From Synechococcus sp. CB0101 (GTDB lineage Bacteria; Cyanobacteriota; Cyanobacteriia; PCC-6307; Cyanobiaceae), in the NCBI RefSeq assembly GCF_000179235.2, contig NZ_CP039373.1, forward strand, positions 711,859 through 775,858: DNA of 64,000 bases, given 5' to 3'. The position numbers and the translations under genes were made by a program. Position 1 is the first letter of the stretch, and each line of letters starts with the position of its first letter. The notes beneath the pieces were generated by a model. That model did not search any database and was not told the DNA's origin. It was given only the letters and a program-made list of their open reading frames with translations. Shown piece after piece: positions 47,633-56,924 of the stretch.

Positions 47633-48890
47633 GCCCACTGGCCAGCACCTGCCCCGTGAGGGGGCCGGCCGCTCCCGGTTGATTGGCGGCCAGTGGTCCC
47701 CAGGGGTCGTCCGTGGGGATCCACTGGCGGTTTGGATCGAACAGCACCCATTGGTCGCTGCCCAGGCTGAGGCTGGGGGGCTCAAGCCCCAGCAATCGAG
47801 CCGGAGCAAAACACAGCACCCTCCAGAGCTGGGCAGCAGTCCAGCCACGCTGCACCACGAGCTCCTGCCAGAGGCCAGGCAACACGCTGCGATGGCCCGC
47901 CACCCCTGGCTTGCGCTGATCCAGCGGCAGCAGCTGCTCCTCGGCATCGAGCGCCTGGTGGTGCACGGCCACGGCCGTGATCACGCCATCGGCCAGGGCC
48001 TGCTGCAACGCCCGGCGGTCGTTGGGAGTGCCGAGGGGCGGCACCACGCGCCAGCCCTCCGCGATCGGATCGAGGCTGCCGCTGTCCGCCAGCAGGTGCC
48101 ACCAGCACACCGTGGCTTCGGGCCGCTGGTGCTCCGGCAGCTCCCGCAACAGAGCCACGCCCTCTGCCGTGGAGAGATTCATCAGCTGCAGGCGCCGTGC
48201 TGGATGGCGCTGGGCCATGGCCAGCAGGCTCTGCAGCGGCAGGGTTTCGCTGATGCAGGGATCGGTGGGCCAGCCGGCGCGCAGCGCTTCAACCCCTTCG
48301 CGCACGAAGCCCCCCTGGCTGAGGCTGGGATCTCGGGGAGCCAGCAGCAGCGGCGCACGGCCGCATTCCGCCAGGGTGAAGCCACGCTCCAGCAGCGCCA
48401 AAGGGGGGATCTGATCGGCTTCGGCCAGGCCGATCGCTCCGGCAGCCAGCTGATCGGCATGGGCCGCAAGCTCCGTACCCCCGGCGCGATGGCTGAAGCT
48501 GCCCCAGAGCAGCAGTTGGAGCCGCCCGAGGGGCACCAGCCCCTGCAAGCGTTCAGGGCGATCACGCCAGCTGTAGGCCCGCGGCAGCAGTGCCACGGTG
48601 CCGTAACCGGCGGCCAGGGCAGAACGCTCCAGGGAAGCCAGGGTTTCGGCGGATCCCGTGGCTGGATCCTCCAGCTCGGAATGGGGATCCACCAAAGGCG
48701 GTGCCAGCAACCACTCCTGGGCCTCGAGCACCCTCGCCTCACAGGCCGCTGCCTGCTGGGCCGCTTCCGCACCGATGGCGGCGATCCGCCCCGCCTGGAT
48801 GAGCACATCACAGCGGCGCAGCTCAGCCCCCTCCGCCTCGAGCAGCTGAACCTGGTGCAGCAGCAACGGCTGCTCGGGCTTGGAGGTCAT
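47592..48890 (-). CDS. Dihydroorotase homologue lacking metal ligands (probably non-catalytic)
   Basis: This 432-residue protein aligns with the amidohydrolase fold of dihydroorotase (LIQAGRIAAIGAEA, then the barrel), but each catalytic element is changed. The first metal motif DxHxH reads VDPHSELED, so the second His is Glu. The HVSTA-type block reads LMNLSTAEG. The TDHAPH block reads VAVHHQALD. It is therefore unlikely to bind two zinc ions or close dihydroorotate. Non-catalytic DHOase homologues (PyrC') stabilise aspartate transcarbamoylase in pseudomonads, so a structural role is plausible. Start ATG at 48890; upstream frame has no similarity. Confidence 0.78.
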   Translation of the reverse strand: MTSKPEQPLLLHQVQLLEAEGAELRRCDVLIQAGRIAAIGAEAAQQAAACEARVLEAQEWLLAPPLVDPHSELEDPATGSAETLASLERSALAAGYGTVALLPRAYSWRDRPERLQGLVPLGRLQLLLWGSFSHRAGGTELAAHADQLAAGAIGLAEADQIPPLALLERGFTLAECGRAPLLLAPRDPSLSQGGFVREGVEALRAGWPTDPCISETLPLQSLLAMAQRHPARRLQLMNLSTAEGVALLRELPEHQRPEATVCWWHLLADSGSLDPIAEGWRVVPPLGTPNDRRALQQALADGVITAVAVHHQALDAEEQLLPLDQRKPGVAGHRSVLPGLWQELVVQRGWTAAQLWRVLCFAPARLLGLEPPSLSLGSDQWVLFDPNRQWIPTDDPWGPLAANQPGAAGPLTGQVLASGLIPELERWKASAV

Positions 48891-50239
48891 AGAGCGCCGG
48901 CGGCAGTGCGATCCAGAACACCCCCAAGATGGGCCGTCTGGTTCAGACACACCACCACCGGCGGCTGATCGGGCCCGTGGGGGTAGTCGATCACGGTGAC
49001 GCCACCATTGCCCTGTTTAACGGCCCAGATGTCGCCCGGGCTGAGGCCCAGCAAGGCACAGAGGATCGTTTTGTTCACGGCGTCGTGGGCCACCACCAGA
49101 GCCGTTTCATCGCTGTGCAAGCTGGCAGCGATGGTGTTCCAGCCCCGCAGCGAGCGGTCCCACACGTCGTGGATGGTTTCGCCATCGGGCATCTGCACGG
49201 TTTCCGGGGCGCTCTTCCAGGCAGCCAGCAGCTCACCCCAGCCCTGCGAGATCTCTGATTCCAGGCAGCCTTCCCATTCACCGTGGCCGATTTCCACCAG
49301 ATCGCGCACGCTGGTGAGCGGAACGCCGGGATGGTGGCGGAGGATGCCTTCAGCCGTTTGGCGCGGGCGCGACATCGAGCTGGTGTAAGCCCTCTGGAAC
49401 GCCACCTTGCGCAGGAAGTCGCCGGCCGCAGCGGCCTGGGCGCGGCCGTTCTCGTTGAGGGGAATATCGATCTGGCCCTGGAAGCGGCCCTGGCGGTTCC
49501 AGTCGGTTTCGCCATGGCGCACCAGCAGCAGCCGCGGACCGGCCCCTTTAGCGGGGAGGCGTCCGCCGCACACCTCGCCGTGGAGGTGGGTGGTGCCGTT
49601 GAGCGACTCGATCTGCACCGACACACCGCCATCAGGCTCGGCGCTGAGGTTGAGTACCGAGAGGGAGGCGTTATCAACGCGCAGGCGGCGGAAGCAAGTG
49701 GCATCGAGGCCCAACAGGCTGAGCAGCAGGCAACGCAGGATCGCGTTGTGCCCCACCACCAGCACGGTCTGGGCTGAAGAGCTGGCGGGGCTGTGCTGGG
49801 CGAGCAGGCGATCGACAAAGCGCCGCGCCTGATCCATCAACTCAGGGATCGGGGCATAGCTGCTGCCATCACCGCGCTGGAGCTGCAACTGTTCGGGGTG
49901 CTGCTTCCAGGTGTGGTAAGCCTCGGGGAAACGCTCCTGCACATCCGTGCTGAGCAAGCCGCTCCAGGGGGCGAGGTCCACCTCCATCAGATCGTCGTCG
50001 AGCTGGGGCTCCAGGCCACCACCATGGGCGGCGAGCAGTGCCGTGGCGGTGTCATGGGCACGGCGCAGCGGGGAGCTGTAGGCCGCCGTGATCGGCACAT
50101 CCCTCAGGGCTTCACCGGTGGCCAGGGCCTGCTTCACGCCCTCCTCGGTGAGGCTCGACAAATCGTCGCGGCCCTGAATGCGGTGCTCGAGGTTGAAGCT
50201 GCTCAACCCATGGCGAACCAGCAGGATCCGGAGAGACAC
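48887..50239 (-). CDS. Tandem histidine-phosphatase protein (phosphoglycerate-mutase-like)
   Basis: This 450-residue protein contains two histidine phosphatase domains in a row. The first has LLVRHGLSSFN near 5-15 and VVGHNAILRC near 170; the second has LLVRHGETDWNRQGR near 240-254 and VVAHDAVNKT near 385. Each has the RHG and the late His. Such fusions are annotated as phosphoglycerate mutase in cyanobacteria; actual substrate is not certain. The start is a GTG at 50239. Its stop overlaps the dihydroorotase homologue start by four bases. A 100-base divergent region separates it from the CPBP gene. Confidence 0.85.
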   Translation of the reverse strand: MSLRILLVRHGLSSFNLEHRIQGRDDLSSLTEEGVKQALATGEALRDVPITAAYSSPLRRAHDTATALLAAHGGGLEPQLDDDLMEVDLAPWSGLLSTDVQERFPEAYHTWKQHPEQLQLQRGDGSSYAPIPELMDQARRFVDRLLAQHSPASSSAQTVLVVGHNAILRCLLLSLLGLDATCFRRLRVDNASLSVLNLSAEPDGGVSVQIESLNGTTHLHGEVCGGRLPAKGAGPRLLLVRHGETDWNRQGRFQGQIDIPLNENGRAQAAAAGDFLRKVAFQRAYTSSMSRPRQTAEGILRHHPGVPLTSVRDLVEIGHGEWEGCLESEISQGWGELLAAWKSAPETVQMPDGETIHDVWDRSLRGWNTIAASLHSDETALVVAHDAVNKTILCALLGLSPGDIWAVKQGNGGVTVIDYPHGPDQPPVVVCLNQTAHLGGVLDRTAAGAL

Positions 50240-50339
50240 AGGCGCAGGATTGAGCAAAAGGCATCGTATTTGGTGGGCTTTCGGCCCAACGCCAAACGAT
50301 GAGATGCTGCGCTGATCAGCACCAGGGAGCAGGCGCAGG

Positions 50340-51743
50340 GTGACAGGAGCCAACAGGCCCAGCGGCCGACCGGAAGGGGCAGCTCCGGGCTGGAAGGTGG
50401 CCTTGGCCCTGGTGAGCCTGGCCCTCAGCCTGCTGCTCTGGCTCAACGGCCTGATCGACAGCCTCAGCAGGCCTTCGGTGGGGAACGACCTCAACCGCCG
50501 CCAGCTGGAACTGGCGGTGCTGGCCGAACCCGAGCTGAGCGGCCCCCTGCGCAACGTGCTGGCCGGCCGGAACCCCACGGAAACCCTGCGCCAAGCCATC
50601 GCCGATGAGCTCCAGGAGGCGCGCGAGGCGGGCCGCACCCCCGATCCCGATCTGCTCCTGGAACAGGCCCTGCTGTTGCGCCGCCAGGGGCAACGCCAGG
50701 CCTCTGATGCCCTGCTGGCGGAGCTGGCCAGCGGCAGCGGCCCCCAAGCCGACGTAGCCAGGGCTCTGCTTGAGCCGGAGCCAGTGGCTGGTGGTGTGCC
50801 AAACGCCGCCTTGATCGGCGCCCTGCCCCCGGGAGGATTGCTGCGCACCTGGAGCTGTGAGGCCCTAGCCCCCGGACCCGATTGCGGCGCTGCAGGGGCA
50901 AGCCGCCAAGCCGCTCTTCAGCTGATCGCCGTCAGCGTGCTGCCGGTGGCGTTGCTCGTGGTTGGCAGTGGCACCCTGCTGCGGGAGCTCTGGCAGCGCT
51001 GGCGCGGCAAGACGGCTGACGTGCCACCCCTGCAAGGCCCTTCGCTCAGCGGCCTGGATGCGGTGCTGTTGATCGCCGGCGGCTTCGTGGTGGTCGGCGA
51101 GCTGCTCACGCCGCTGCTCGTGGGCCCCCTGATCGCCGGCCTGCTGCAACAGCTGGAGGTCACCAGCCCGCTGCGGGAAGGGATCAGCGTGGTGAGCCTC
51201 TATCTGGCTCTGATGACTGGCCCCTTGCTGATCCTGGCGCTGATGCTGCGGGGCAAAGGGGAAGCGGGCTGGCTGCAGTTCCGCTGGAGCCCCCTGGGCT
51301 TGAACGTCCGCCAGGCGCTGAAGGGGTTGTTGATGGTGCTGCCGCTGGTGAGCCTGGTGGGATGGCTGCAAGGCCAGCTCTGGGGCGATCCGGGCGGCAG
51401 CAATCCACTGCTGGAGCTGGTGCTCAATAGCCATAACGTGCCGGCCCTGGCTTGCTTCGGCTTCACGGCAGTTGTGCTGGCGCCTTTGTTTGAAGAAACA
51501 ATCTTCCGCGGCGCTCTGCTGCCGGTGGCCGGGCGCAAGCTGGGGGCCGCTGGCGGCATCCTGCTCAGTGGAGCGGTGTTTGCCGTGGCGCACCTCAGCC
51601 TTGGTGAGCTGCTGCCCCTGCTGGTGCTCGGGATCGGGCTCGGCTGGGTGCGCTGGAGCAGCGGGCGCCTGGGCAGCTGCGTGCTGATGCACGCCCTCTG
51701 GAACGGCCTCACCTTCGCCAACCTGGTGGTGCTGGGGTGGTAA
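50340..51743 (+). CDS. CPBP-family intramembrane metalloprotease
   Basis: This 467-residue membrane protein belongs to the CPBP/Abi (Rce1-like) family. The active-site block FEETIFRGALL has Glu385, Glu386 and Arg390. The following helices carry VAHLSLGEL and MHALWNGLTFAN, giving the metal-binding His. A polar domain of about 120 residues (from about 45) precedes the eight or so helices. It may process prenylated or other membrane peptides; target unknown. The start is a GTG at 50340, just before a Pro/Gly-rich N-terminus. It is upstream of the FtsL candidate and ftsI. Confidence 0.88.
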   Translation: MTGANRPSGRPEGAAPGWKVALALVSLALSLLLWLNGLIDSLSRPSVGNDLNRRQLELAVLAEPELSGPLRNVLAGRNPTETLRQAIADELQEAREAGRTPDPDLLLEQALLLRRQGQRQASDALLAELASGSGPQADVARALLEPEPVAGGVPNAALIGALPPGGLLRTWSCEALAPGPDCGAAGASRQAALQLIAVSVLPVALLVVGSGTLLRELWQRWRGKTADVPPLQGPSLSGLDAVLLIAGGFVVVGELLTPLLVGPLIAGLLQQLEVTSPLREGISVVSLYLALMTGPLLILALMLRGKGEAGWLQFRWSPLGLNVRQALKGLLMVLPLVSLVGWLQGQLWGDPGGSNPLLELVLNSHNVPALACFGFTAVVLAPLFEETIFRGALLPVAGRKLGAAGGILLSGAVFAVAHLSLGELLPLLVLGIGLGWVRWSSGRLGSCVLMHALWNGLTFANLVVLGW

Positions 51744-51792
51744 CTGGGGCCGCAGCTGGCCCAGCGGTGAGTCTCAGTGCGTCATCGCCCCC

Positions 51793-52290
51793 TTGCTGGA
51801 GGGCCTGCCCCATGGTTCACTTGCGCAGTTCTGCCGCGCACCCGTGGTCGCCGCCCCGCTTCAACAGACCCAGGAGGGTCAACGGCGATCCACCGCGCGG
51901 CCCCTGGAACTGATCCAAGGGTCGCTGTCGTCGCGGAAGGCTGATCGCCAATCGCCGCTGCTTGGCAACCTGCATCGCATTGCCGATGGCAGCCTGATCG
52001 GCCTGGGGGTGGCGGTGCTGGGCCTGAGTGGCCTCACGCTGCACTGGCAAGGGCAGTGGACCCAGAATTTCCAGAAGCTGGAAGCAGCGCAGCGTCTTGA
52101 GCACCGCCTGCAGGAATCGGCTGCCGTGCTGGAGCAGCATCACCTGGGCATGACACGCAAACCGGCCCTGCTCGAACCCACCTCCAGCCAGAAACTCGTG
52201 TACCTCGAGCCGCCCGCGGCCAACCCTCAGCCCCGCCTGCGCACGCTGCTGGCCCAGGTGAATACCCGTCAGATCCTTCCGGGCTACTGA
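51793..52290 (+). CDS. Bitopic coiled-coil protein before ftsI: candidate FtsL
   Basis: This protein of up to 165 residues (TTG at 51793, or a GTG at 51844) has a polar N-terminus, one membrane helix SLIGLGVAVLGLSGLTLHW near 66-84, and an amphipathic helix WTQNFQKLEAAQRLEHRLQESAAVLEQHH, followed by a Pro-rich end. This is the topology of FtsL, a divisome protein that is hard to find by sequence. In many bacteria ftsL stands just before ftsI; here the stop and the ftsI ATG share one base. That position is the main evidence. Not recognised by motif alone. Confidence 0.6.
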   Translation: MLEGLPHGSLAQFCRAPVVAAPLQQTQEGQRRSTARPLELIQGSLSSRKADRQSPLLGNLHRIADGSLIGLGVAVLGLSGLTLHWQGQWTQNFQKLEAAQRLEHRLQESAAVLEQHHLGMTRKPALLEPTSSQKLVYLEPPAANPQPRLRTLLAQVNTRQILPGY

Positions 52291-54092
52291 TGGCGGTTCA
52301 CCGCCTCGACAACCGCCGGCCCGCCCCCCGCACCAGCAGCAGTGGACGCCAGCGGCGGGTCTTAACCCTGAGCCCTGTGCCCGCAGGCCGCCTCTGGGCC
52401 GTGTACCTGCTGATGGCCGCGGGCCTGTGTGGCCTGGCGCTGCGACTGGCCTGGGTGCAGGTGGTGCAGGGGCCCGAGCTGCTGGATCGCGCCCGGGCGG
52501 TGCAAACCCAAACCATCACCCCCCTGGGCCGGCGCCGCACGATCGTGGATCGCCAGGGCAGCCTCGTGGCCCTCGATGAGGAGCGCTTCACCCTCTGGGC
52601 GCACCCCCGCTACTTCGCCTTCCCCGGCGACGACATCGGCAAGCTGCGCAGCCCCCTGGATGTGGCCCGCAAGCTCTCCAGCGTGCTCGCCCTGCCCATG
52701 GCCGATCTGGTGCGCACCATGGAAGGCCGCAAATCGGGCGTGAAGCTCAGCACCGATCTGGATCCGGAAACGGCGCAGCGGGTACGTGAGCTCGGCATCA
52801 GCGGCATCGATCTCGAGCCCTACCCCCAGCGGGTGTACCCGCAGGGCAACCTCTTCGCCAACGTGGTGGGCTTCCTCAACCTGGAGCGGGTGCCCCAGGC
52901 CGGCCTCGAGCAGAGCCGCAACAGCGACCTGCGTCGCCATGAAGCCACCCGTCAGCTCCGCCGCGGAGCCGATGGCACGCCCTTACCCGATGGACTCAAG
53001 GCTGGTGTGCTCTACGGCGACGATCTGCGCCTACAGCTCACCCTCGATGCGCGGCTGCAGCAGGTGGCCCAGATGGCGCTCAGCAAACAGGTGAAGCAAT
53101 GGAAGGCCAAACGCGGTGTGGCGTTGGTGATGGATGTGCGCAATGGCGAACTGCTGGCGCTGGCCTCCACCCCCACTTACGACCCAAATCAGTTCTGGAA
53201 GTTCAAGCCAGGCCTGTTCCGCGAATGGTCGGTGCAAGACCTCTACGAACCGGGGTCGACGTTCAAACCGATCAACCTGGCCATCGCCCTGCAGGAAAAC
53301 GCCATCGACCCAGCCGGCAAGGTGAATGACAACGGTCAACTCACCATCGGCGGCTGGCCGATCTTCAACCACGACCGCAAAGGCAACGGCGTGATCGATT
53401 TCCCCACGGTGCTGCAGGTGTCGAGCAACGTGGCGATGGTGAAGGCGATGCAGCGTGTGAAGCCCGCCAAGTTCTGGAACTGGTTGCACGCCCTGGGCAT
53501 TGACACCAAGCCCGATACCGACCTCCCAGGAGCCGTGGCCGGCCAGCTGAAGAGCCTGGAGACGTTCCGAACCCAGCCGATCGAACCGGCAACAGCGGCC
53601 TTCGGCCAGGGCTTCAACCTCACGCCGTTGAAGCTGCTGCAGCTGCACGCCATGCTCTCCAACGGCGGCAAGCTGGTGAGCCCCCACATCACCCGTGGCC
53701 TGCGCTCCGGCGACGATCTGGCACCGGCTCCGGCAGCCAACGGCCTGCAATTGATCCGCCCGGAAATCGCCCAAACGGTGTTGAACTGGATGGAAACCGT
53801 GGTGGAGAAGGGCAGCGGCAAAGGCACCTACATCCCAGGCCACCGCATCGGCGGCAAAACCGGCACCGCCCAGAAAGCCGAAAACGGGGTGTACATCGCC
53901 GGGGCGCGGATCACCAGCTTTGTGGCCCACCTCCCGATCAATGACCCGCGCTATGTGGTGCTGGTGGTGGTGGATGAACCCAAAGGAGCCAATGCTTACG
54001 GATCCACGGTGGCTGTGCCCGTGGCGCGCCAGATCATTGAATCGCTGCTGGTGATTGAGAAGATCCCACCCAGCAAGCCGGTGGCCGGCTGA
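52290..54092 (+). CDS. ftsI: Division transpeptidase FtsI (class B penicillin-binding protein)
   Basis: FtsI cross-links septal peptidoglycan. The 600-residue protein has one membrane helix (LWAVYLLMAAGLCGLALRLAW, about 34-54), a pedestal domain, and a transpeptidase domain with the three active-site motifs: Ser323-x-x-Lys (STFK), Ser378-Ser-Asn (SSN), and Lys523-Thr-Gly (KTG). Length and layout are normal. The ATG at 52290 overlaps the stop of the FtsL candidate by one base. Confidence 0.95.
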   Translation: MAVHRLDNRRPAPRTSSSGRQRRVLTLSPVPAGRLWAVYLLMAAGLCGLALRLAWVQVVQGPELLDRARAVQTQTITPLGRRRTIVDRQGSLVALDEERFTLWAHPRYFAFPGDDIGKLRSPLDVARKLSSVLALPMADLVRTMEGRKSGVKLSTDLDPETAQRVRELGISGIDLEPYPQRVYPQGNLFANVVGFLNLERVPQAGLEQSRNSDLRRHEATRQLRRGADGTPLPDGLKAGVLYGDDLRLQLTLDARLQQVAQMALSKQVKQWKAKRGVALVMDVRNGELLALASTPTYDPNQFWKFKPGLFREWSVQDLYEPGSTFKPINLAIALQENAIDPAGKVNDNGQLTIGGWPIFNHDRKGNGVIDFPTVLQVSSNVAMVKAMQRVKPAKFWNWLHALGIDTKPDTDLPGAVAGQLKSLETFRTQPIEPATAAFGQGFNLTPLKLLQLHAMLSNGGKLVSPHITRGLRSGDDLAPAPAANGLQLIRPEIAQTVLNWMETVVEKGSGKGTYIPGHRIGGKTGTAQKAENGVYIAGARITSFVAHLPINDPRYVVLVVVDEPKGANAYGSTVAVPVARQIIESLLVIEKIPPSKPVAG

Positions 54093-54109
54093 AGACTGAA
54101 CAGACGGGT

Positions 54110-54133
54110 AACCGCTTGATGACAGAGGCGGTT
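54110..54133 (+). terminator. Weak hairpin after ftsI
   Basis: AACCGC (54110-54115) pairs with GCGGTT (54128-54133); the loop is 12 bases and only GTTCC follows. It begins 18 bases after the ftsI stop. The stem is short, so the terminator call is low confidence. Confidence 0.3.
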
Positions 54134-54181
54134 GTTCCTCAGATCGCGTGGCTAGCTTGAGCCCATCTCACGGGCCCCTGC

Positions 54182-55354
54182 ATGGCCAACCTGCTTGATC
54201 AACTGGCCGCCATGACCGTGGTGGTCGCCGACACCGGTGACATCGACGCCATCCGTCAGTTCACACCGCGGGACGCCACCACCAACCCCTCGTTGATCCT
54301 GGCGGCGGCACAAATCCCCACCTATCAGAACCTGATCGATCGCTCCCTGCAGCAATCCCGCGAAGTGTGCGGTGCTGCAGCACCGGCTGAAGAGGTCGTG
54401 CGTGAGGCCCTCGATGAGATCTGCGTCACCTTCGGCACCGAGATCCTGAAGATCGTGCCCGGGCGGGTGTCCACCGAAGTGGATGCACGTCTCAGCTTCG
54501 ATACCGAAGCCACAATCACCAAAGCCCGCAAGCTGATCGGCCTTTACCGCCAGGTCGGCATCGGCCGCGATCGCGTATTGATCAAGATCGCCTCCACCTG
54601 GGAGGGAATCAAAGCGGCTGAAGTGCTGGAGAAGGAGGGCATTCACTGCAACCTCACCCTGCTGTTCAGCTTCGCCCAGGCTGTGGCTGCTGCCGAAGCG
54701 GGCGTCACGCTGATCTCTCCCTTCGTGGGCCGCATCCTGGATTGGTACAAGAAGAGCACCGGCCGCGACAGCTACCCCGGACCGGAAGATCCCGGCGTGG
54801 TTTCGGTGACGCAGATCTTCAACTACTTCAAAACCTACGGCTACAAAACCGAGGTGATGGGTGCGAGCTTCCGCAACGTCGATGAAATCATCGAGCTGGC
54901 GGGCTGCGATCTGCTCACCATCTCCCCCAAACTGCTGGATCAGCTCCGACATAGCGAAGGGGAACTCACCCGCAAGCTCAACGCCTTCAATCCCGGCCCC
55001 ACCGAGGAGCAACTGCACCTTGATCGCCAGGGTTTCGAGGCGATGATGCACAAGGATCCGATGGCGACCGAAAAACTGCAGGAGGGCATCACCGGCTTCT
55101 CTCGCGCCATCGAAACGCTCGAGGCCCAGCTGGCCCATCGCCTCGGTGAACTCGAGGGAGCCAGCGCTTTCCAGCACGCCGCCCAGGAGATCTTCCTGCT
55201 GAATGATCTCGACGGCGACGGCTGCATCACCCGTGAAGAGTGGCTCGGCAGCGATGCGGTGTTCGACGCCCTCGACACCGACCATGACGGTCGGCTGATG
55301 CCCGCCGATGTACGCGGCGGCCTCGGAGCCGCCCTGGCCATCAGCGGTTCTTAA
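54182..55354 (+). CDS. tal: Transaldolase with a C-terminal EF-hand pair
   Basis: Transaldolase moves a dihydroxyacetone unit between sugar phosphates in the pentose phosphate pathway. Residues 1-325 are a normal enzyme, with TTNPSLIL near 38-45 and the Schiff-base Lys in the [12 protein letters not shown] block near 131-142. Residues 342-353 ([12 protein letters not shown]) and 365-376 ([12 protein letters not shown]) are two EF-hand loops, so calcium binding is likely. This transaldolase/EF-hand fusion is a known annotated family (PRK12309). An ATG at 54182 follows a TAGCTT that may be a -10 box. Confidence 0.95.
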   Translation: MANLLDQLAAMTVVVADTGDIDAIRQFTPRDATTNPSLILAAAQIPTYQNLIDRSLQQSREVCGAAAPAEEVVREALDEICVTFGTEILKIVPGRVSTEVDARLSFDTEATITKARKLIGLYRQVGIGRDRVLIKIASTWEGIKAAEVLEKEGIHCNLTLLFSFAQAVAAAEAGVTLISPFVGRILDWYKKSTGRDSYPGPEDPGVVSVTQIFNYFKTYGYKTEVMGASFRNVDEIIELAGCDLLTISPKLLDQLRHSEGELTRKLNAFNPGPTEEQLHLDRQGFEAMMHKDPMATEKLQEGITGFSRAIETLEAQLAHRLGELEGASAFQHAAQEIFLLNDLDGDGCITREEWLGSDAVFDALDTDHDGRLMPADVRGGLGAALAISGS

Positions 55355-55386
55355 CCTTCCTGCTCCACACTGGTGGCACTGTTTGT

Positions 55387-55776
55387 GTGCCTGCGTTGAA
55401 CGCTCTCGACACCATGCGTGCCCTGGCGAGCCAGGGCGAGGTGCTGGATGTTGCCGCCGGTGAACCGATCTTCAGTTCCGGTGAAACCGGCGACTGCATG
55501 TTCGGTGTGCTTGAAGGCAGTGTGGAACTGAGCTGGAACGATGAGAGCAGCCAGGAAATCATCCAGGCGGGTGATGTGTTCGGAGCGGGCGCCTTGGTGA
55601 CACCGGAGCACCGGCGTTACGGCAATGCCAAGGCCCTCAGCCCCTGCAAGCTGCTGGTGATGAACCGCGAAAAATTCCTGTTCGCCGTTCAGGAATCACC
55701 GATGTTTGCCATCGAACTGCTCGGTTCGATTGACAAGCGCCTGCGGCAACTCAAGGACTGCACCCGCTTCAGTTAG
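55387..55776 (+). CDS. Stand-alone cyclic-nucleotide-binding-domain protein
   Basis: This 129-residue protein is a single CRP-type cyclic-nucleotide-binding beta-barrel (EPIFSSGETGDCMFGVLEGSVEL, then GDVFGAGALVTPEHRRYGNA) with no DNA-binding HTH or kinase part. The phosphate-binding cassette has FGAGAL where cAMP binders have FGExAL, so the Glu that contacts ribose is Ala. It may not bind cAMP. The start is a GTG at 55387, 32 bases after transaldolase. Overlaps the convergent flavoprotein gene by four bases. Confidence 0.85.
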   Translation: MPALNALDTMRALASQGEVLDVAAGEPIFSSGETGDCMFGVLEGSVELSWNDESSQEIIQAGDVFGAGALVTPEHRRYGNAKALSPCKLLVMNREKFLFAVQESPMFAIELLGSIDKRLRQLKDCTRFS

Positions 55777-56924
55777 CCGCGCTGGAACAGCAGGCGCTTA
55801 ATCACCCGCTGGGCGATATCGCCGTAGCCCATCTCGCCGGAGAGGATCTGGGCAATGCGCTGGGGAGCGGTGGGTCGCTTGATGCCGAGCTGATAGCCCA
55901 CCTTCGGCACCCGGTAAAACACCTGGGCAATGCGACGGCCCCAGGCCATCGATTCGCCCCATTGCTGGCGCATGGTCTGGCTATACCCCTGCAGCGCCTG
56001 ATCCGCTTGGCGGGAATCGTCTGCCGCCAGATAGCGATCGAGGGCTTCAGCGCTGCGCACACCACTGAGCAGAGCTGGGCGCAAGCCTTCGGCCAGAAAG
56101 GGATCACAGAGCGAAGCAGCATCACCCACCGCCACCACGCCGCCGGTGGCATGCAGGGGGTAGTGGCCATCCCACACCCGCAGTGGTGAGGCAACCCGTG
56201 TGCCGGCATCTGGGCTCAGCCCGAGGCTGGGCAGCAGCTGGGCCAGCACGCCATCGGCATCCACAGCGCTGTTGCCGATGAAGCTGCCCACGCCGATGCT
56301 GTAACCACCCTGGCGAGGGAAGGCCCAGCAGAAGCCGTGCTTCACCAGGCCGAATTCAAAGCGAGCCGTGTTCGGTTCAACCACCGGGGTATCCACCTCC
56401 ACCGCCACGGCACTGGCGAAGCGGGGGCGGGGATTAGCCAAGCTGAGCTGGCCTGCAAAACGCGAGCTAGAGCCATCGGCCACCACCACCGCACGGCTGC
56501 GGTAGCGGTCACCAGCGACATCCACACACCAATGGTCGCCGTCCCGACTGATCGTCTCTGCGGGAGCGCCATCGAGCAGTTCAGCGCCGGCGGCAACGGC
56601 CTGTTGCGTGATGAATTGATCAAGGCGAGAGCGCTGCACAATCCAGAACGGTGCATCGCCGGGCAGCACGGCCGTCACCGGATCCTCGAGGCACCAGGTG
56701 AAGCGCACCTGCTCAATCACCTGATCCACCGCCGGGCTGAGATCAAAGGGGAACCAGCGCTGCACCGACGCCGCCATCCCGCCACCACAGGGTTTGCGGC
56801 GGGGCATGGATTGGGCCTCCAGGATCAGCACCCGATGGCCACGGGCCGCCAGGTGATAGGCCGATGCGGCGCCTGCGGCACCAGCACCGACCACGATCAC
56901 ATCAAACAGCTGAGCTGCGCTCAC
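55773..56924 (-). CDS. FAD-dependent oxidoreductase, geranylgeranyl-reductase type
   Basis: This 383-residue protein starts with the FAD motif [21 protein letters not shown] (GxGxxG, residues 9-29) and has the second flavin block [19 protein letters not shown] (about 267-285). A PCGGGMAA near 46-53 is typical of the geranylgeranyl reductase family (ChlP/ChlP-like). It may reduce prenyl groups of chlorophyll, tocopherol or archaeal-type lipids; which is not decided here. The start is a GTG that overlaps the frr stop (GTGA), so it follows frr in an operon. Confidence 0.85.
   Translation of the reverse strand: MSAAQLFDVIVVGAGAAGAASAYHLAARGHRVLILEAQSMPRRKPCGGGMAASVQRWFPFDLSPAVDQVIEQVRFTWCLEDPVTAVLPGDAPFWIVQRSRLDQFITQQAVAAGAELLDGAPAETISRDGDHWCVDVAGDRYRSRAVVVADGSSSRFAGQLSLANPRPRFASAVAVEVDTPVVEPNTARFEFGLVKHGFCWAFPRQGGYSIGVGSFIGNSAVDADGVLAQLLPSLGLSPDAGTRVASPLRVWDGHYPLHATGGVVAVGDAASLCDPFLAEGLRPALLSGVRSAEALDRYLAADDSRQADQALQGYSQTMRQQWGESMAWGRRIAQVFYRVPKVGYQLGIKRPTAPQRIAQILSGEMGYGDIAQRVIKRLLFQRG

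Noticed and set aside
47679..48968. A 429-codon rightward open frame
   Set aside because: Antisense to the dihydroorotase homologue, Gln/Arg-rich, no domain.
55351..55362. CTTAACCT resembling one unit of a cyanobacterial Pho box
   Set aside because: Only one unit is present, whereas PhoB sites need two or three in tandem.
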